NCBI GenBank assembly: GCA_964496975.1
Contig: CAZCBN010000120.1
Coordinates: 1 to 10,218, forward strand
Direction of reading: 5' to 3'
Source: CAZCBN01 sp964496975
GTDB taxonomy: Bacteria; Planctomycetota; Phycisphaerae; Phycisphaerales; UBA1924
DNA: 10,218 nt
The translations under genes and the position numbers were made by a program. Every line of letters starts with the position of its first letter. Positions within the stretch are counted from its first letter, which is position 1. This document shows, one piece after another, positions 5,211-10,218 of the stretch. The notes beneath the pieces were generated by a model that worked only from the letters and a program-made list of their open reading frames with translations, had not been told where the DNA came from and did no database searches.

Positions 5211-6778
5211 AGGACGCCGCTCCAAACCCCACCCGATGGTGGAATGGCAGAATCAGGGGTGTTTTCAGTAAACCCCCTTATACGCGTGAGATTTTTAGAG
5301 GAAGTTGCAAAATGGGGTTTTTCTGCCATTCTGCCATTGATTCCGCCATCGGCGCCTTGGGGGCGGCTCCAGAAGGTGCCTGCCGCGCGCTCCTGCTTCA
5401 CCAGGCCGGCGGCCTCGCACGCCTTCGCGAACGCCTTTCCCTTGCCCATCGGCCGGGCGACGCGCTCCCGCTCGCACCAAGCCAGGTACGCCTCGTGCAG
5501 AACGGTGGCGCCCATGCCCTCCTCGGTGCCCAGCTGCTGGCGCAGATCCTCCTGCTCCCAGAACGGGGTCAGGGGGTCGGTGTCCTCCCAGAACGTCCGG
5601 GTGTGGGCGATCGCCGCCGCCGCGCGGTGGACGTCGCCCGCCTGGTGGACGCGCGCCAGCCCCTCGACCGCGTACGCCACGAACCCCGCCATGAGGGCGG
5701 TGTCGGTGCGGCGCCGGTACTCTTCGATCCGCGCCCCCTCGGTGAAGGCGAAGCGGCCCTCTTCGTCGAGACGATGGACGAACGGCAGGGCGAGGAGGCG
5801 CTCGCGCAGGGCTTCGTCGTGCGCGGCCATCGTGGGCGGGTCGTTGCTGACCGCCAGCACCGCCCACGTCGGCGGGATCGAGTACGAGTCGTTGCCGTAG
5901 AGCGCCCGGTAGACCCAGGGATCGGATCCGGTGAGACCCTTTGCGGTCTCCGCGGACACGCGTTTGCCGCCCATTTCGGGCAGGAAGACGGCCCGCTTGC
6001 CCCGGATGGCGCGTCCGATGGCCTCGTCTTTCGCGTCGTCGCGCGCCAGTGCTTTGTCCAGGGTGGCCGCCGCCTCCCCCAGCGCCGCGCGCAGCAGCTC
6101 CGCGAAGGTCGACTTCCCGGTGCCCGCCGGCCCGTAGAGCCAGAAAAGGCAGCGGAGAGAGCTGGCGCCGGAGAGGGCGTACCCGGCCACGTCCTGGAGG
6201 GTGCGGGCCAGGTCGGCGTCGCCGCCGGTCAGCCGGTCGAGGAGGGTGTCCAGGTCGGCGCGGTCGGCGTCCGGCTCGTAGCACACCGGCAAGAGCACCT
6301 CGAAGTGGTCGGAGGCGCGGTGCTTCCGAATCTCGCCGCGGTCCCAGACACAGTTCTGGAACGGGACCACCCACGGGCGCGGCTGGAAGAGCAGCGGATC
6401 CGCTTCGATCTCCTTGAAGCTCGCGGCCTGCTCGATCGCCCGCTTCAGGTTCGGAGTGGCCTCGCTCGTGGTCGCCCACTTCGCAAGGCGCGTCGCACGG
6501 TCCACGACCGGCTTGCGCTCCTCGGGGTCCGGGAGGTTCTTGGCTTCCTCCAGCATGGCGACGGCGGCCGCGTAGGTGGTGCGCATCGTCTCGCGCGTCA
6601 GGCGCATCACCAGTTCGGGGCCGGCCACCCATCGGCGGCCGTCGAAGGTGCGCCAGGCGCGCCACGCGGCGACGTAGCGCACACGCTCGCCGTGCAGCAG
6701 GATCAGGCGCTCCGCGTTGCCGGCGTCGGTCAGGGGCAGATCCGCGAGGGTGGGGGTCTGCTGGGTGTCGTCGCTCAT
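5207..6778 (-). CDS. D5/P4-type phage replicative helicase (superfamily 3, D5 N-terminal domain)
   Basis: The 523-residue protein should be an ATP-driven hexameric DNA helicase of the phage/plasmid D5-P4 family, working with the primase encoded just upstream. A D5_N-like helical region covers about residues 55-200 (including DPLLFQPRPWVVPFQNCVWD). The SF3 ATPase follows: Walker A GPAGTGKST (216-224), Walker B KRAVFLPEMG (261-270), motif C WAVLAVSND (305-313), and arginine-rich ALRERLLALPF (323-333). A winged-helix-like region lies near 425-470. The ATG (6776-6778) overlaps the primase stop as ATGA, and the stop overlaps the next GTG. Residues from about 480 onward are an odd, lower-GC tail containing nested inverted repeats, probably shaped by DNA rather than protein selection. 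Length is typical for the helicase part without a fused primase. Confidence 0.92.
   Translation of the reverse strand: MSDDTQQTPTLADLPLTDAGNAERLILLHGERVRYVAAWRAWRTFDGRRWVAGPELVMRLTRETMRTTYAAAVAMLEEAKNLPDPEERKPVVDRATRLAKWATTSEATPNLKRAIEQAASFKEIEADPLLFQPRPWVVPFQNCVWDRGEIRKHRASDHFEVLLPVCYEPDADRADLDTLLDRLTGGDADLARTLQDVAGYALSGASSLRCLFWLYGPAGTGKSTFAELLRAALGEAAATLDKALARDDAKDEAIGRAIRGKRAVFLPEMGGKRVSAETAKGLTGSDPWVYRALYGNDSYSIPPTWAVLAVSNDPPTMAAHDEALRERLLALPFVHRLDEEGRFAFTEGARIEEYRRRTDTALMAGFVAYAVEGLARVHQAGDVHRAAAAIAHTRTFWEDTDPLTPFWEQEDLRQQLGTEEGMGATVLHEAYLAWCERERVARPMGKGKAFAKACEAAGLVKQERAAGTFWSRPQGADGGINGRMAEKPHFATSSKNLTRIRGFTENTPDSAIPPSGGVWSGVL
5243..5338. repeat. Nested inverted repeats in the helicase 3' end
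   Basis: Outer arms AATGGCAGAAT (5243-5253) and ATTCTGCCATT (5328-5338) are perfect 11-bp inverted copies. Inner arms AAACCCC (5270-5276) and GGGGTTT (5314-5320) nest inside them. CTGCCATT is repeated directly at 5323-5330 and 5331-5338. The 37-bp centre is AT-rich (contains ATTTTTAGAGG), unlike the surrounding DNA. It may be an origin, recombination or protein-binding site. Confidence 0.7.
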
Positions 6779-7752
6779 CGGACACCTCCCAGAACGGTCC
6801 CCATGCGCTCGAAGGCGCTCTGACGCCCGAACCCTTGGGAGGCCAGGTCGCGCGCCGCCGATCGGAAGTCGCCGGCGTGGCGAAGGCGGGCGTAGACCCC
6901 GAACGCGTCGTAGGTGCGCCCCGCCTCGAAGGGCGGCGCCCCGCTGGTGAAGCAGTAGAACAGGGCGGCGGGATCGTCCGGCCAGCCCACCACGCCCGAC
7001 ACTCCGGAGGGCTTGCCGGGCCTGGTCAGGTACACCGCGCCGCCCCGCTCGCGCTCCACACGCCAGCCCGCGCCCACCAGCATCCCGACCAGTTCCACGG
7101 TCTGGGCGTGGTCGCCGTAGTCGGCGCCCGGCTTGCCCGGTTCGCCGATCCGGTCCGCGAGCGGTTTGCGTCGCTGGAACGTCACCATGCGGTCGGCGAG
7201 ATCCACCTCGGGCGGGTCGGCGAAGGCGCCGGGGTCGAGGGCGGCGCCGTCCTGCGCGTCGGCGAAGGCGTCCCCGATCCGCTCCGGCGGGGCGGCGGGA
7301 AGGTAGTGGATCCTCGCGGCGTCCTTCGTCGCCGCGTCGTTGTGGCCGTCCATCAGGTGGTGCGTCAGGCGCCGCCAGACGGTCGGCCAAGCCGCCACCG
7401 GGACTGGCGCCGCCAGCGGGAAGACGACCCGCCACTTCGGCTTGCTGGCCGTGCTGGAGTGGGTCGAGTAGAGGCACCAGGCTCGCCCGTCCCAGCGGTC
7501 GATCAGCGTTGCGGGGGGCGTCCCGTCGTCCACGTCGGCGACGAAGCAGGACAGGGCCAGCACACCCGCGTTGCCCCGCGTGGCGCCCTCGCGGTAGAGG
7601 GTCGGGGACCAGAGCGGGCCGTCCTTGGACGCCCGGATCTGGTGTCGGGTCAGGCGGTGGCGCAGCTCGGGCCAGGTGGGCGAACTGGGGCGCGGCCACT
7701 TGTCGTTGCGGTTGCGGAAGCTGGCGCAGGCGATGGTGGCGGTGGTGATCAT
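6775..7752 (-). CDS. Archaeo-eukaryotic-type primase/primase-polymerase of a mobile element
   Basis: The 325-residue protein looks like the prim-pol family used by phages and plasmids to lay down primers for their own helicase. Motif I is VADVDDG with metal-binding D73/D75 (D76 adjacent). A motif II-like YSTHSS (95-100) precedes KPKWRVVFPL (104-113). KDAARIHYLP (143-152) fits motif III. The C-terminal part (about 218-310) is the accessory domain common in these proteins: VYLTRPGKPSGVSG (240-253), LFYCFTSGAPPFEAGRTYDAF (264-284) and LRHAGDFRSAARDLASQGFG (290-309). The ATG (7750-7752) overlaps the upstream TGA as ATGA. Primase and D5 helicase are often one polypeptide; here they are two adjacent, overlapping genes. 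The family is confident; polymerase versus primase activity cannot be told. Confidence 0.85.
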   Translation of the reverse strand: MITTATIACASFRNRNDKWPRPSSPTWPELRHRLTRHQIRASKDGPLWSPTLYREGATRGNAGVLALSCFVADVDDGTPPATLIDRWDGRAWCLYSTHSSTASKPKWRVVFPLAAPVPVAAWPTVWRRLTHHLMDGHNDAATKDAARIHYLPAAPPERIGDAFADAQDGAALDPGAFADPPEVDLADRMVTFQRRKPLADRIGEPGKPGADYGDHAQTVELVGMLVGAGWRVERERGGAVYLTRPGKPSGVSGVVGWPDDPAALFYCFTSGAPPFEAGRTYDAFGVYARLRHAGDFRSAARDLASQGFGRQSAFERMGTVLGGVR

Positions 7753-7922
7753 CGTCGCCCTCCCGTGTGCGCGGTCTTGATGGCGTTGGGGCGGACGGGG
7801 GCCAGGTCGGCGCGCCGGATGCGGGAGAGGGCGGCGGCCAGCCGGCGGCGGGCGCGTTCGGCCTCGCGGCGGCGCGAGACGGGCCAGGGTCGCGGGGGTT
7901 CGGGAAGGTGGCGGTGGTTCAC
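7749..7922 (-). CDS. Small basic hypothetical protein, 57 residues
   Basis: I do not recognise this protein. It is strongly basic (PWPVSRRREAERARRRLAAA at 12-31, plus RIRR), with a Pro-rich start and one likely Arg-rich helix, so it should bind nucleic acid or a partner if made. Support for it being a gene comes from layout: GTG (7920-7922) overlaps the SpoVG-like TGA as GTGA, and its own TGA overlaps the primase ATG as ATGA. Without it, the SpoVG-like and primase genes would be separated by an untranslated stretch of about 166 bp in an operon that otherwise has no gaps. Codon use is extreme in GC, so a chance frame cannot be fully excluded. Confidence 0.55.
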   Translation of the reverse strand: MNHRHLPEPPRPWPVSRRREAERARRRLAAALSRIRRADLAPVRPNAIKTAHTGGRR

Positions 7923-8320
7923 GGTCGGCCACCTCCGTCCTGGGGCAGCTCGCCGGTCTTCTGGTACCGCTCCCAGGCCGCGAGGGCGGCCGCCTCGACC
8001 GCCTGCTTCCACGAGTCGGGGATGGTGACGACGGGGTACCACTTCGTGACCATCTCACCGGTGTGCGGATCGACGCGCTGGCGCTCCTGGGAGGGAGCGG
8101 CCACCCACGCGCGCTTGCCCGGCTCCTGCACGATCTTGAAGCCGTCGATGGTGAGGGCGTCCTCCCCGTGGCCGAACCGCAGGGAGACGAAGGCGCGCCC
8201 GTTCCCCTTGGGGATCGGGGTCAGGCGCAGCGTGGTGATTTCGGGGGCGCCGGTGCGGCGCTGGGGGGTGTATGGACGCGCAGAGATGCGCGCGGGCCCA
8301 TCGTAACGATGGTGGTGCAT
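7919..8320 (-). CDS. SpoVG-like DNA-binding protein
   Basis: The 133-residue protein resembles SpoVG, a small dimeric site-specific DNA- and RNA-binding protein of firmicutes and spirochaetes that also occurs in phages and plasmids. After a variable His/Arg/Pro-rich start (1-26) it shows ITTLRLTPIPKGNGRAFVSLRF (28-49), LTIDGFKIVQEPGKRAWVAAPS (56-77), KWYPVVTIPDSWKQAVEAAAL (93-113) and a C-terminal helix. This is the beta strands, GFKIV, W/FVA-PS and C-terminal helix order of the family. A Gly/Pro-rich tail follows. AAGGAG (8327-8332) lies 6 nt before the ATG (8318-8320), the first strong RBS of the replication operon. It may regulate replication-gene expression or bind the origin; the link is inferred from position. 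Confidence 0.65.
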   Translation of the reverse strand: MHHHRYDGPARISARPYTPQRRTGAPEITTLRLTPIPKGNGRAFVSLRFGHGEDALTIDGFKIVQEPGKRAWVAAPSQERQRVDPHTGEMVTKWYPVVTIPDSWKQAVEAAALAAWERYQKTGELPQDGGGRP

Positions 8321-8349
8321 GGATCGCTCCTTGGCGTTGCTGGCGTCGG

Positions 8350-8386
8350 GAGCGGTAGACTGTGATTGCGATCTCGTCTACCGCTC
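8350..8386 (-). promoter_or_regulatory. 11-bp inverted repeat upstream of the replication operon
   Basis: GAGCGGTAGAC (8350-8360) and GTCTACCGCTC (8376-8386) are perfect 11-bp arms around a 15-nt loop. They lie 30 bp upstream of the SpoVG-like start and just downstream of a terminator on the minus strand. The operon must start transcription in this short interval or depend on read-through, and I recognise no sigma70 promoter here. It may be an operator or a regulatory RNA stem. Confidence 0.7.
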
Positions 8387-8393
8387 AGAAACG

Positions 8394-8421
8394 AAAAAGC
8401 CCCAGCGTACTGGGGCTTTTT
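8394..8421. terminator. Rho-independent terminator after the ribbon-helix-helix gene
   Basis: A perfect 12-bp stem (AAAAAGCCCCAG, 8394-8405; CTGGGGCTTTTT, 8410-8421) encloses a 4-nt loop (CGTA). It has seven T residues on the plus strand (8417-8423) and five on the minus strand, so it can work in both directions. It begins 23 bp past the stop at 8444. It is the clearest intrinsic terminator in the window. Confidence 0.9.
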
Positions 8422-8443
8422 TTCTGGCTGGGGAGGGTTGAGT

Positions 8444-8620
8444 TCAGTTCTTAGGTCGCGCCTCCTTTTCGATGAGTTCACGGCACGCTTGGCGGATCAG
8501 GTCGGACCGGCGAAGGGTTCGGGGACGCGCGATCTTGTCGAGTTGCTCGAGAAGATCGCCAGGCAGGAGCACGCTGGTGTGCTTGAGGGTGGTGTCAGAT
8601 GCGGGGTCGGATGCCTTCAT
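8444..8620 (-). CDS. Ribbon-helix-helix (CopG/Arc-type) transcriptional regulator
   Basis: The 58-residue protein has the RHH plan: an N-terminal beta strand HTSVLLP (residues 14-20) that pairs in the dimer and reads DNA, then helix 1 (GDLLEQLDKIARP), a turn with TLRRSDLIRQACRELIEKEA (35-54) as helix 2, and a short basic tail. Such proteins repress their own operon, control plasmid copy number, or bind centromere-like repeats. The ATG at 8618-8620 follows GGAGGAA (8625-8631) by 4 nt; in-frame codons further upstream precede the RBS and are rejected. A terminator at 8640-8673 lies immediately in front of the RBS, so expression needs read-through. A second terminator follows it, making it a single-gene unit. 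Its targets are unknown; the palindrome array at 9146-9320 is one candidate. Confidence 0.85.
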   Translation of the reverse strand: MKASDPASDTTLKHTSVLLPGDLLEQLDKIARPRTLRRSDLIRQACRELIEKEARPKN

Positions 8621-8639
8621 GAGATTCCTCCGTAGCAAC

Positions 8640-8673
8640 AAAAAAGACCGCGACCCGGGCCGGGTGCAGTCTT
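8640..8673 (-). terminator. Terminator or attenuator directly before the RHH gene
   Basis: On the minus strand the outer stem AAGACTG/CGGTCTT (8667-8673 with 8644-8650; one wobble) and the inner stem ACCCGG/CCGGGT (8660-8665 with 8653-8658) are followed by six Us (8640-8645), then the RBS 9 nt later. There is no room for a promoter between it and the start codon at 8620. It therefore either ends the upstream RNA or attenuates the regulator gene. Confidence 0.8.
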
Positions 8674-8821
8674 GATGGTGGATTCAGGTTGGAGAGTTTG
8701 GTTTTGAGCGAGCGGAGAACAGGTCGGCTATCCGGGTTTAGGCACACCTTCCCCCGCTCACCGGGGTCTTGCGACTTTCGCCACCGACGCTCCCCGCTAC
8801 AGTATCCACCGCACAGGTTGT
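8674..8821 (-). ncRNA. Candidate structured leader or small RNA
   Basis: On the minus strand, between an extended -10 promoter and a terminator, four helices nest. P1 is GGTGGAT/ATCCACC (8804-8810 with 8677-8683). P2 is AGCGGGGA/TCTCCGCT (8791-8798 with 8711-8718). P3 is GTCGGT/GCCGAC (8783-8788 with 8723-8728). P4 is CCCCG/CGGGG (8762-8766 with 8752-8756). P2 and P3 each contain a G-U pair that would be an A-C mismatch on the other strand, which supports a minus-strand RNA. P1 ends three bases before the terminator. The layout fits a cis-acting attenuator, a riboswitch-like element or a stand-alone sRNA. I recognise no known class. The region has no supported coding gene. Confidence 0.55.
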
Positions 8822-8826
8822 ACACA
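8818..8826 (+). promoter_or_regulatory. Possible DnaA box
   Basis: TTGTACACA differs by one base from TTATNCACA and from the high-GC actinobacterial form TTGTCCACA. It lies near the palindrome array in the adjacent gene, so it could belong to an origin. A single 9-bp near match is weak evidence, and the site also overlaps the predicted transcription start. Confidence 0.3.
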
Positions 8827-8827
8827 A

Positions 8828-8836
8828 ATCATAGCA
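8828..8836 (-). promoter_or_regulatory. Extended -10 promoter for the structured leader
   Basis: On the minus strand TGCTATGAT is a full TGn extension plus TATGAT, five of six matches to the -10. The position 17 bp upstream (TAGCGG) is a poor -35, which extended -10 promoters tolerate. Transcription would start near 8821, about 10 nt before helix P1. It overlaps no gene and begins 18 bp past the stop at 8854. Confidence 0.6.
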
Positions 8837-8853
8837 TGCCCGTTCGCCGCCCG

Positions 8854-9456
8854 CTACTTCCCCCACCAGCGCCACCACGGGCGAAGCTTCGAAGCTTCGC
8901 CGGGGCGCGGCGCCTCGACCGTTTCCGCACCGTTACCCGCTGGGGTACTCCAGTTGGGGGATGCTTCGGTGCCGGTGGCGTCGGGCGCCTCGGACAGCTG
9001 CACCCGGCCCGTCGCGGCCAGGACGGAGGCCAGGCGCGCGTCGGAGTCGGCGAGCTGGGCCAGTGCCGCGCGGGTGTTCTCCTGCTCGCGCTCCAGGGCG
9101 CCGCGCAGGTAGGCCACCTCGGAGCGCAGCTGCTCCACCAGCGCCGTGTCCGACACCTGTCCGACACTCGGGGGCGCTTTGTCAGACACTTGTCCGACAG
9201 TGTCAGACACACCAGGGGGCTGTTCCGCCTCCATGGGAGCGATCCCAGCTGCGGCCGACAGCGCCGACTGTCTGACGAGTGTCCGACGATTGTCTGACAA
9301 ACGGCGGTCGGTGTCAGACAGCCCCGACGCCAACCGGTAGGCGCGGCGTTCCCCGATCCCCAGTCGGCGCGCCGCCTCCGCGACCGTCACCCAGTCGTCG
9401 GCAACGTCATGCGGGGCGTCGGAAGCACGTTCGCCCGTGGCCTGCGGTTCGCTCAT
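8854..9456 (-). CDS. Helix-turn-helix/coiled-coil protein containing an iteron-like array; candidate replication initiator
   Basis: The 200-residue protein has an N-terminal HTH (WVTVAEAARRLGIGERRAYRL, residues 22-42). A low-complexity middle (46-104) repeats SDT, VGQ and VSD elements. A coiled coil follows (TALVEQLRSEVAYLRGALER then EQENTRAALAQLADSDARLA, 104-143), then a disordered Pro/Glu/Ala stretch and a Trp-rich tail, PWWRWWGK. This HTH, coiled coil and WW-tail plan recurs in phage and plasmid DNA-binding proteins of uncertain function. The ATG (9454-9456) overlaps the TGA of the metallopeptidase-like gene as ATGA. The middle region encodes nine TGTCNGACA palindromes read in three codon phases, so the DNA is what is conserved. 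By analogy to lambda O, it may bind its own gene as origin; autoregulation or partition are alternatives. Confidence 0.75.
   Translation of the reverse strand: MSEPQATGERASDAPHDVADDWVTVAEAARRLGIGERRAYRLASGLSDTDRRLSDNRRTLVRQSALSAAAGIAPMEAEQPPGVSDTVGQVSDKAPPSVGQVSDTALVEQLRSEVAYLRGALEREQENTRAALAQLADSDARLASVLAATGRVQLSEAPDATGTEASPNWSTPAGNGAETVEAPRPGEASKLRPWWRWWGK
9146..9320. repeat. Array of nine helically phased TGTCNGACA palindromes
   Basis: Copies start at 9147, 9158, 9180, 9191, 9201, 9269, 9280, 9291 and 9312. Steps are 11, 22, 11, 10, 68, 11, 11 and 21 bp, so two clusters keep the same DNA face. Seven copies match exactly with centre C, A or T; those at 9269 and 9280 end in G. Each copy is a 4+1+4 dyad suited to a dimeric protein. 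All lie inside the HTH gene, in three different codon phases. Confidence 0.9.
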
Positions 9457-10154
9457 GATCGGCCCCGTAGAGCGGCCAGGGATCGACCAAGCTCTCGCGT
9501 CTCCGTTTCCCACTGGTGGCGCGCCGGGTGGTCTTCTGGTTCGTCGTGACGTTCGGACAGCCACGGAAGACGGTCCCGGTTCTGAGCAAACCATTCGTCG
9601 ATCGCGTCGTCGTCGAAGCCCCACGCCCCCATCAAATAAGAAGTCTGCGCCTCTACCGTGCAGTAGGCATCAGGATCGTAGAAGTAGGCCTCACCTTGGA
9701 TAGCATCGGGGTCTGGCCAAGCAAGAAACGCGATGTGCGCCAGCTCATGAGCTATCAGCGTCTCCAGAACTTCTGTGGCCATGTCGCGCACTGCCTCCGG
9801 CTTGAAGTTGATCTTCGAGCCATACCGCCCCACTGTGGCGAAGGCGTCCACATACCCTATGCGTCCACGCAAGATGCTGATTTGGGGGCAGGTACCGATC
9901 GCACGCAGTTGGTCAAAGTCATCCCCCTCCGCCGTGCGCCAATATCGCAGGATCGTACGCCGATCTCCCAGCGGGATGCGTCGCCACACCGCCCGCCAGG
10001 CCGCGACGAACTTAGGCACGTCGTCGCGGTTGTAGGCGGCCCACAGCCCGACGCGGTGCCGTGGCAACAGCCAAGCGACAGGGCGGAACTTGGGGGCGGG
10101 CTGGGGATTCGCCTTCCGCGCCATGTAGTCTTGGAGGAGATCTTCCTTTGTCAC
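9453..10154 (-). CDS. HExxH zinc-metallopeptidase-like protein
   Basis: The 233-residue protein has the zincin motif HELAH at residues 136-140 (H136 and H140 as zinc ligands, E137 as general base) in a helix (VLETLIAHELAHIAFLAW). E168 in VEAQTSYLMGAWGFD is a plausible third ligand, as in ImmA/IrrE- and SprT-like proteins. The N-terminal 120 residues are not recognised; they include RPVAWLLPRHRVGLW and ISILRGRIGYVDAF. In phages and integrative elements such peptidases often cleave a repressor or anti-repressor, but no cognate ImmR-like repressor is identified here. The GTG (10152-10154) overlaps an upstream TGA as GTGA, and the stop overlaps the HTH ATG. GC content is visibly lower than in neighbours (roughly 55-60% in sampled lines against 70-80%), suggesting separate acquisition. 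Confidence 0.75.
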   Translation of the reverse strand: MTKEDLLQDYMARKANPQPAPKFRPVAWLLPRHRVGLWAAYNRDDVPKFVAAWRAVWRRIPLGDRRTILRYWRTAEGDDFDQLRAIGTCPQISILRGRIGYVDAFATVGRYGSKINFKPEAVRDMATEVLETLIAHELAHIAFLAWPDPDAIQGEAYFYDPDAYCTVEAQTSYLMGAWGFDDDAIDEWFAQNRDRLPWLSERHDEPEDHPARHQWETETRELGRSLAALRGRS

Positions 10155-10218
10155 GCGCGGCCTCGTAGCGCCTTCACGGCGGCGAGGAAGGCCTCACGCC
10201 CCCCAGCGGAGCCCATGT
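10151..10218 (-). CDS. C-terminal fragment of a gene cut by the window edge
   Basis: An open frame enters from the right edge and ends at a TGA (10151-10153) that overlaps the next gene's GTG as GTGA. The visible end is MGSAGGREAFLAAVKALRGR plus a final Ala, a helical basic tail. The ATG near 10216 may be a start or an internal Met. The coupling overlap is the main support; no function can be given. Confidence 0.5.
   Translation of the reverse strand, partial: MGSAGGREAFLAAVKALRGRA

Noticed and set aside
5312..8028. Long plus-strand frames opposite helicase and primase
   Set aside because: They are antisense shadows of genes with intact catalytic motifs on the minus strand.
2677..8364. Shared 13-mer GCGGTAGACTGTG at 2677-2689 and 8352-8364
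   Set aside because: One copy spans a stop codon and the other lies in a dyad arm. Contexts differ and a chance match in 10 kb of biased DNA is possible.
8674..8821. tRNA, cobalamin riboswitch or hammerhead ribozyme in the leader
   Set aside because: No T-loop or anticodon arm, no cobalamin core motif and no CUGANGA/GAAA core could be aligned.
8595..8825. A 76-codon minus-strand frame across the structured leader, starting GTG
   Set aside because: It has no Shine-Dalgarno, starts about at the predicted transcription start, runs through a terminator and overlaps the RHH gene in another frame. Nested helices explain the region better.
8689..9297. A 202-codon plus-strand frame over the iteron region
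   Set aside because: It is antisense to the HTH gene, with no RBS or recognisable domain.
9146..9320. Possible CRISPR array
   Set aside because: The repeats are only 9 bp with 1-2 bp or 12-13 bp spacing inside a coding region. The sizes are wrong and no cas gene is present.
1..10218. Circular contig suggested by ATGT at both ends
   Set aside because: A 4-base match is expected by chance, and assembler overlaps are much longer.

Overview
The window is a GC-rich, tightly packed stretch of mobile DNA: a phage, prophage or phage-satellite-like element from an unidentified bacterium. It has Shine-Dalgarno sites, sigma70-type promoters and rho-independent-type hairpins. It contains no ribosomal RNA, tRNA or recognisable housekeeping gene. 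Ten unknown bases at 2907-2916 show that it is a scaffold with one gap. I cannot name the host; the GC content and protein families would fit several high-GC phyla.

Layout. At 137-819 a two-gene minus-strand unit encodes a small excisionase-type helix-turn-helix protein and an unknown protein. At 820-940 two consensus-like promoters stand back to back. At 941-2683 a plus-strand early-type operon encodes a SWIM zinc-finger protein, a small CxxC/CxxC protein, a Gam-like DNA-end protector and an unknown protein. Its intergenic gaps carry related GC-rich hairpins. Tandem hairpins at 2696-2761 separate it from the convergent minus-strand genes.

All remaining genes are on the minus strand and are read right to left. 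At the right edge are a gene tail, a HExxH zinc-peptidase-like protein, and a helix-turn-helix/coiled-coil protein. The last of these carries nine copies of the palindrome TGTCNGACA, mostly one or two helical turns apart, inside its own reading frame. Next come an extended -10 promoter, a structured leader of about 150 nt, a terminator, and a ribbon-helix-helix regulator. Then follows a replication operon: SpoVG-like protein, basic 57-residue protein, archaeo-eukaryotic-type primase, D5/SF3 helicase, TubC-docking-like protein, and a terminase-small-subunit-like helix-turn-helix protein. Last is a tape-measure-like tail protein interrupted by the assembly gap.

The primase and helicase genes, with the SpoVG-like protein, look like a self-contained replication module. 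The palindrome array in the upstream helix-turn-helix gene is the best candidate for its origin, arranged like the lambda O gene. Every gene junction inside the minus-strand operons is a 4-bp ATGA or GTGA overlap, eight in all, while the plus-strand operon has none. No large terminase, portal, capsid or integrase is visible, so this is either part of a larger phage or an element that borrows another phage's particle.
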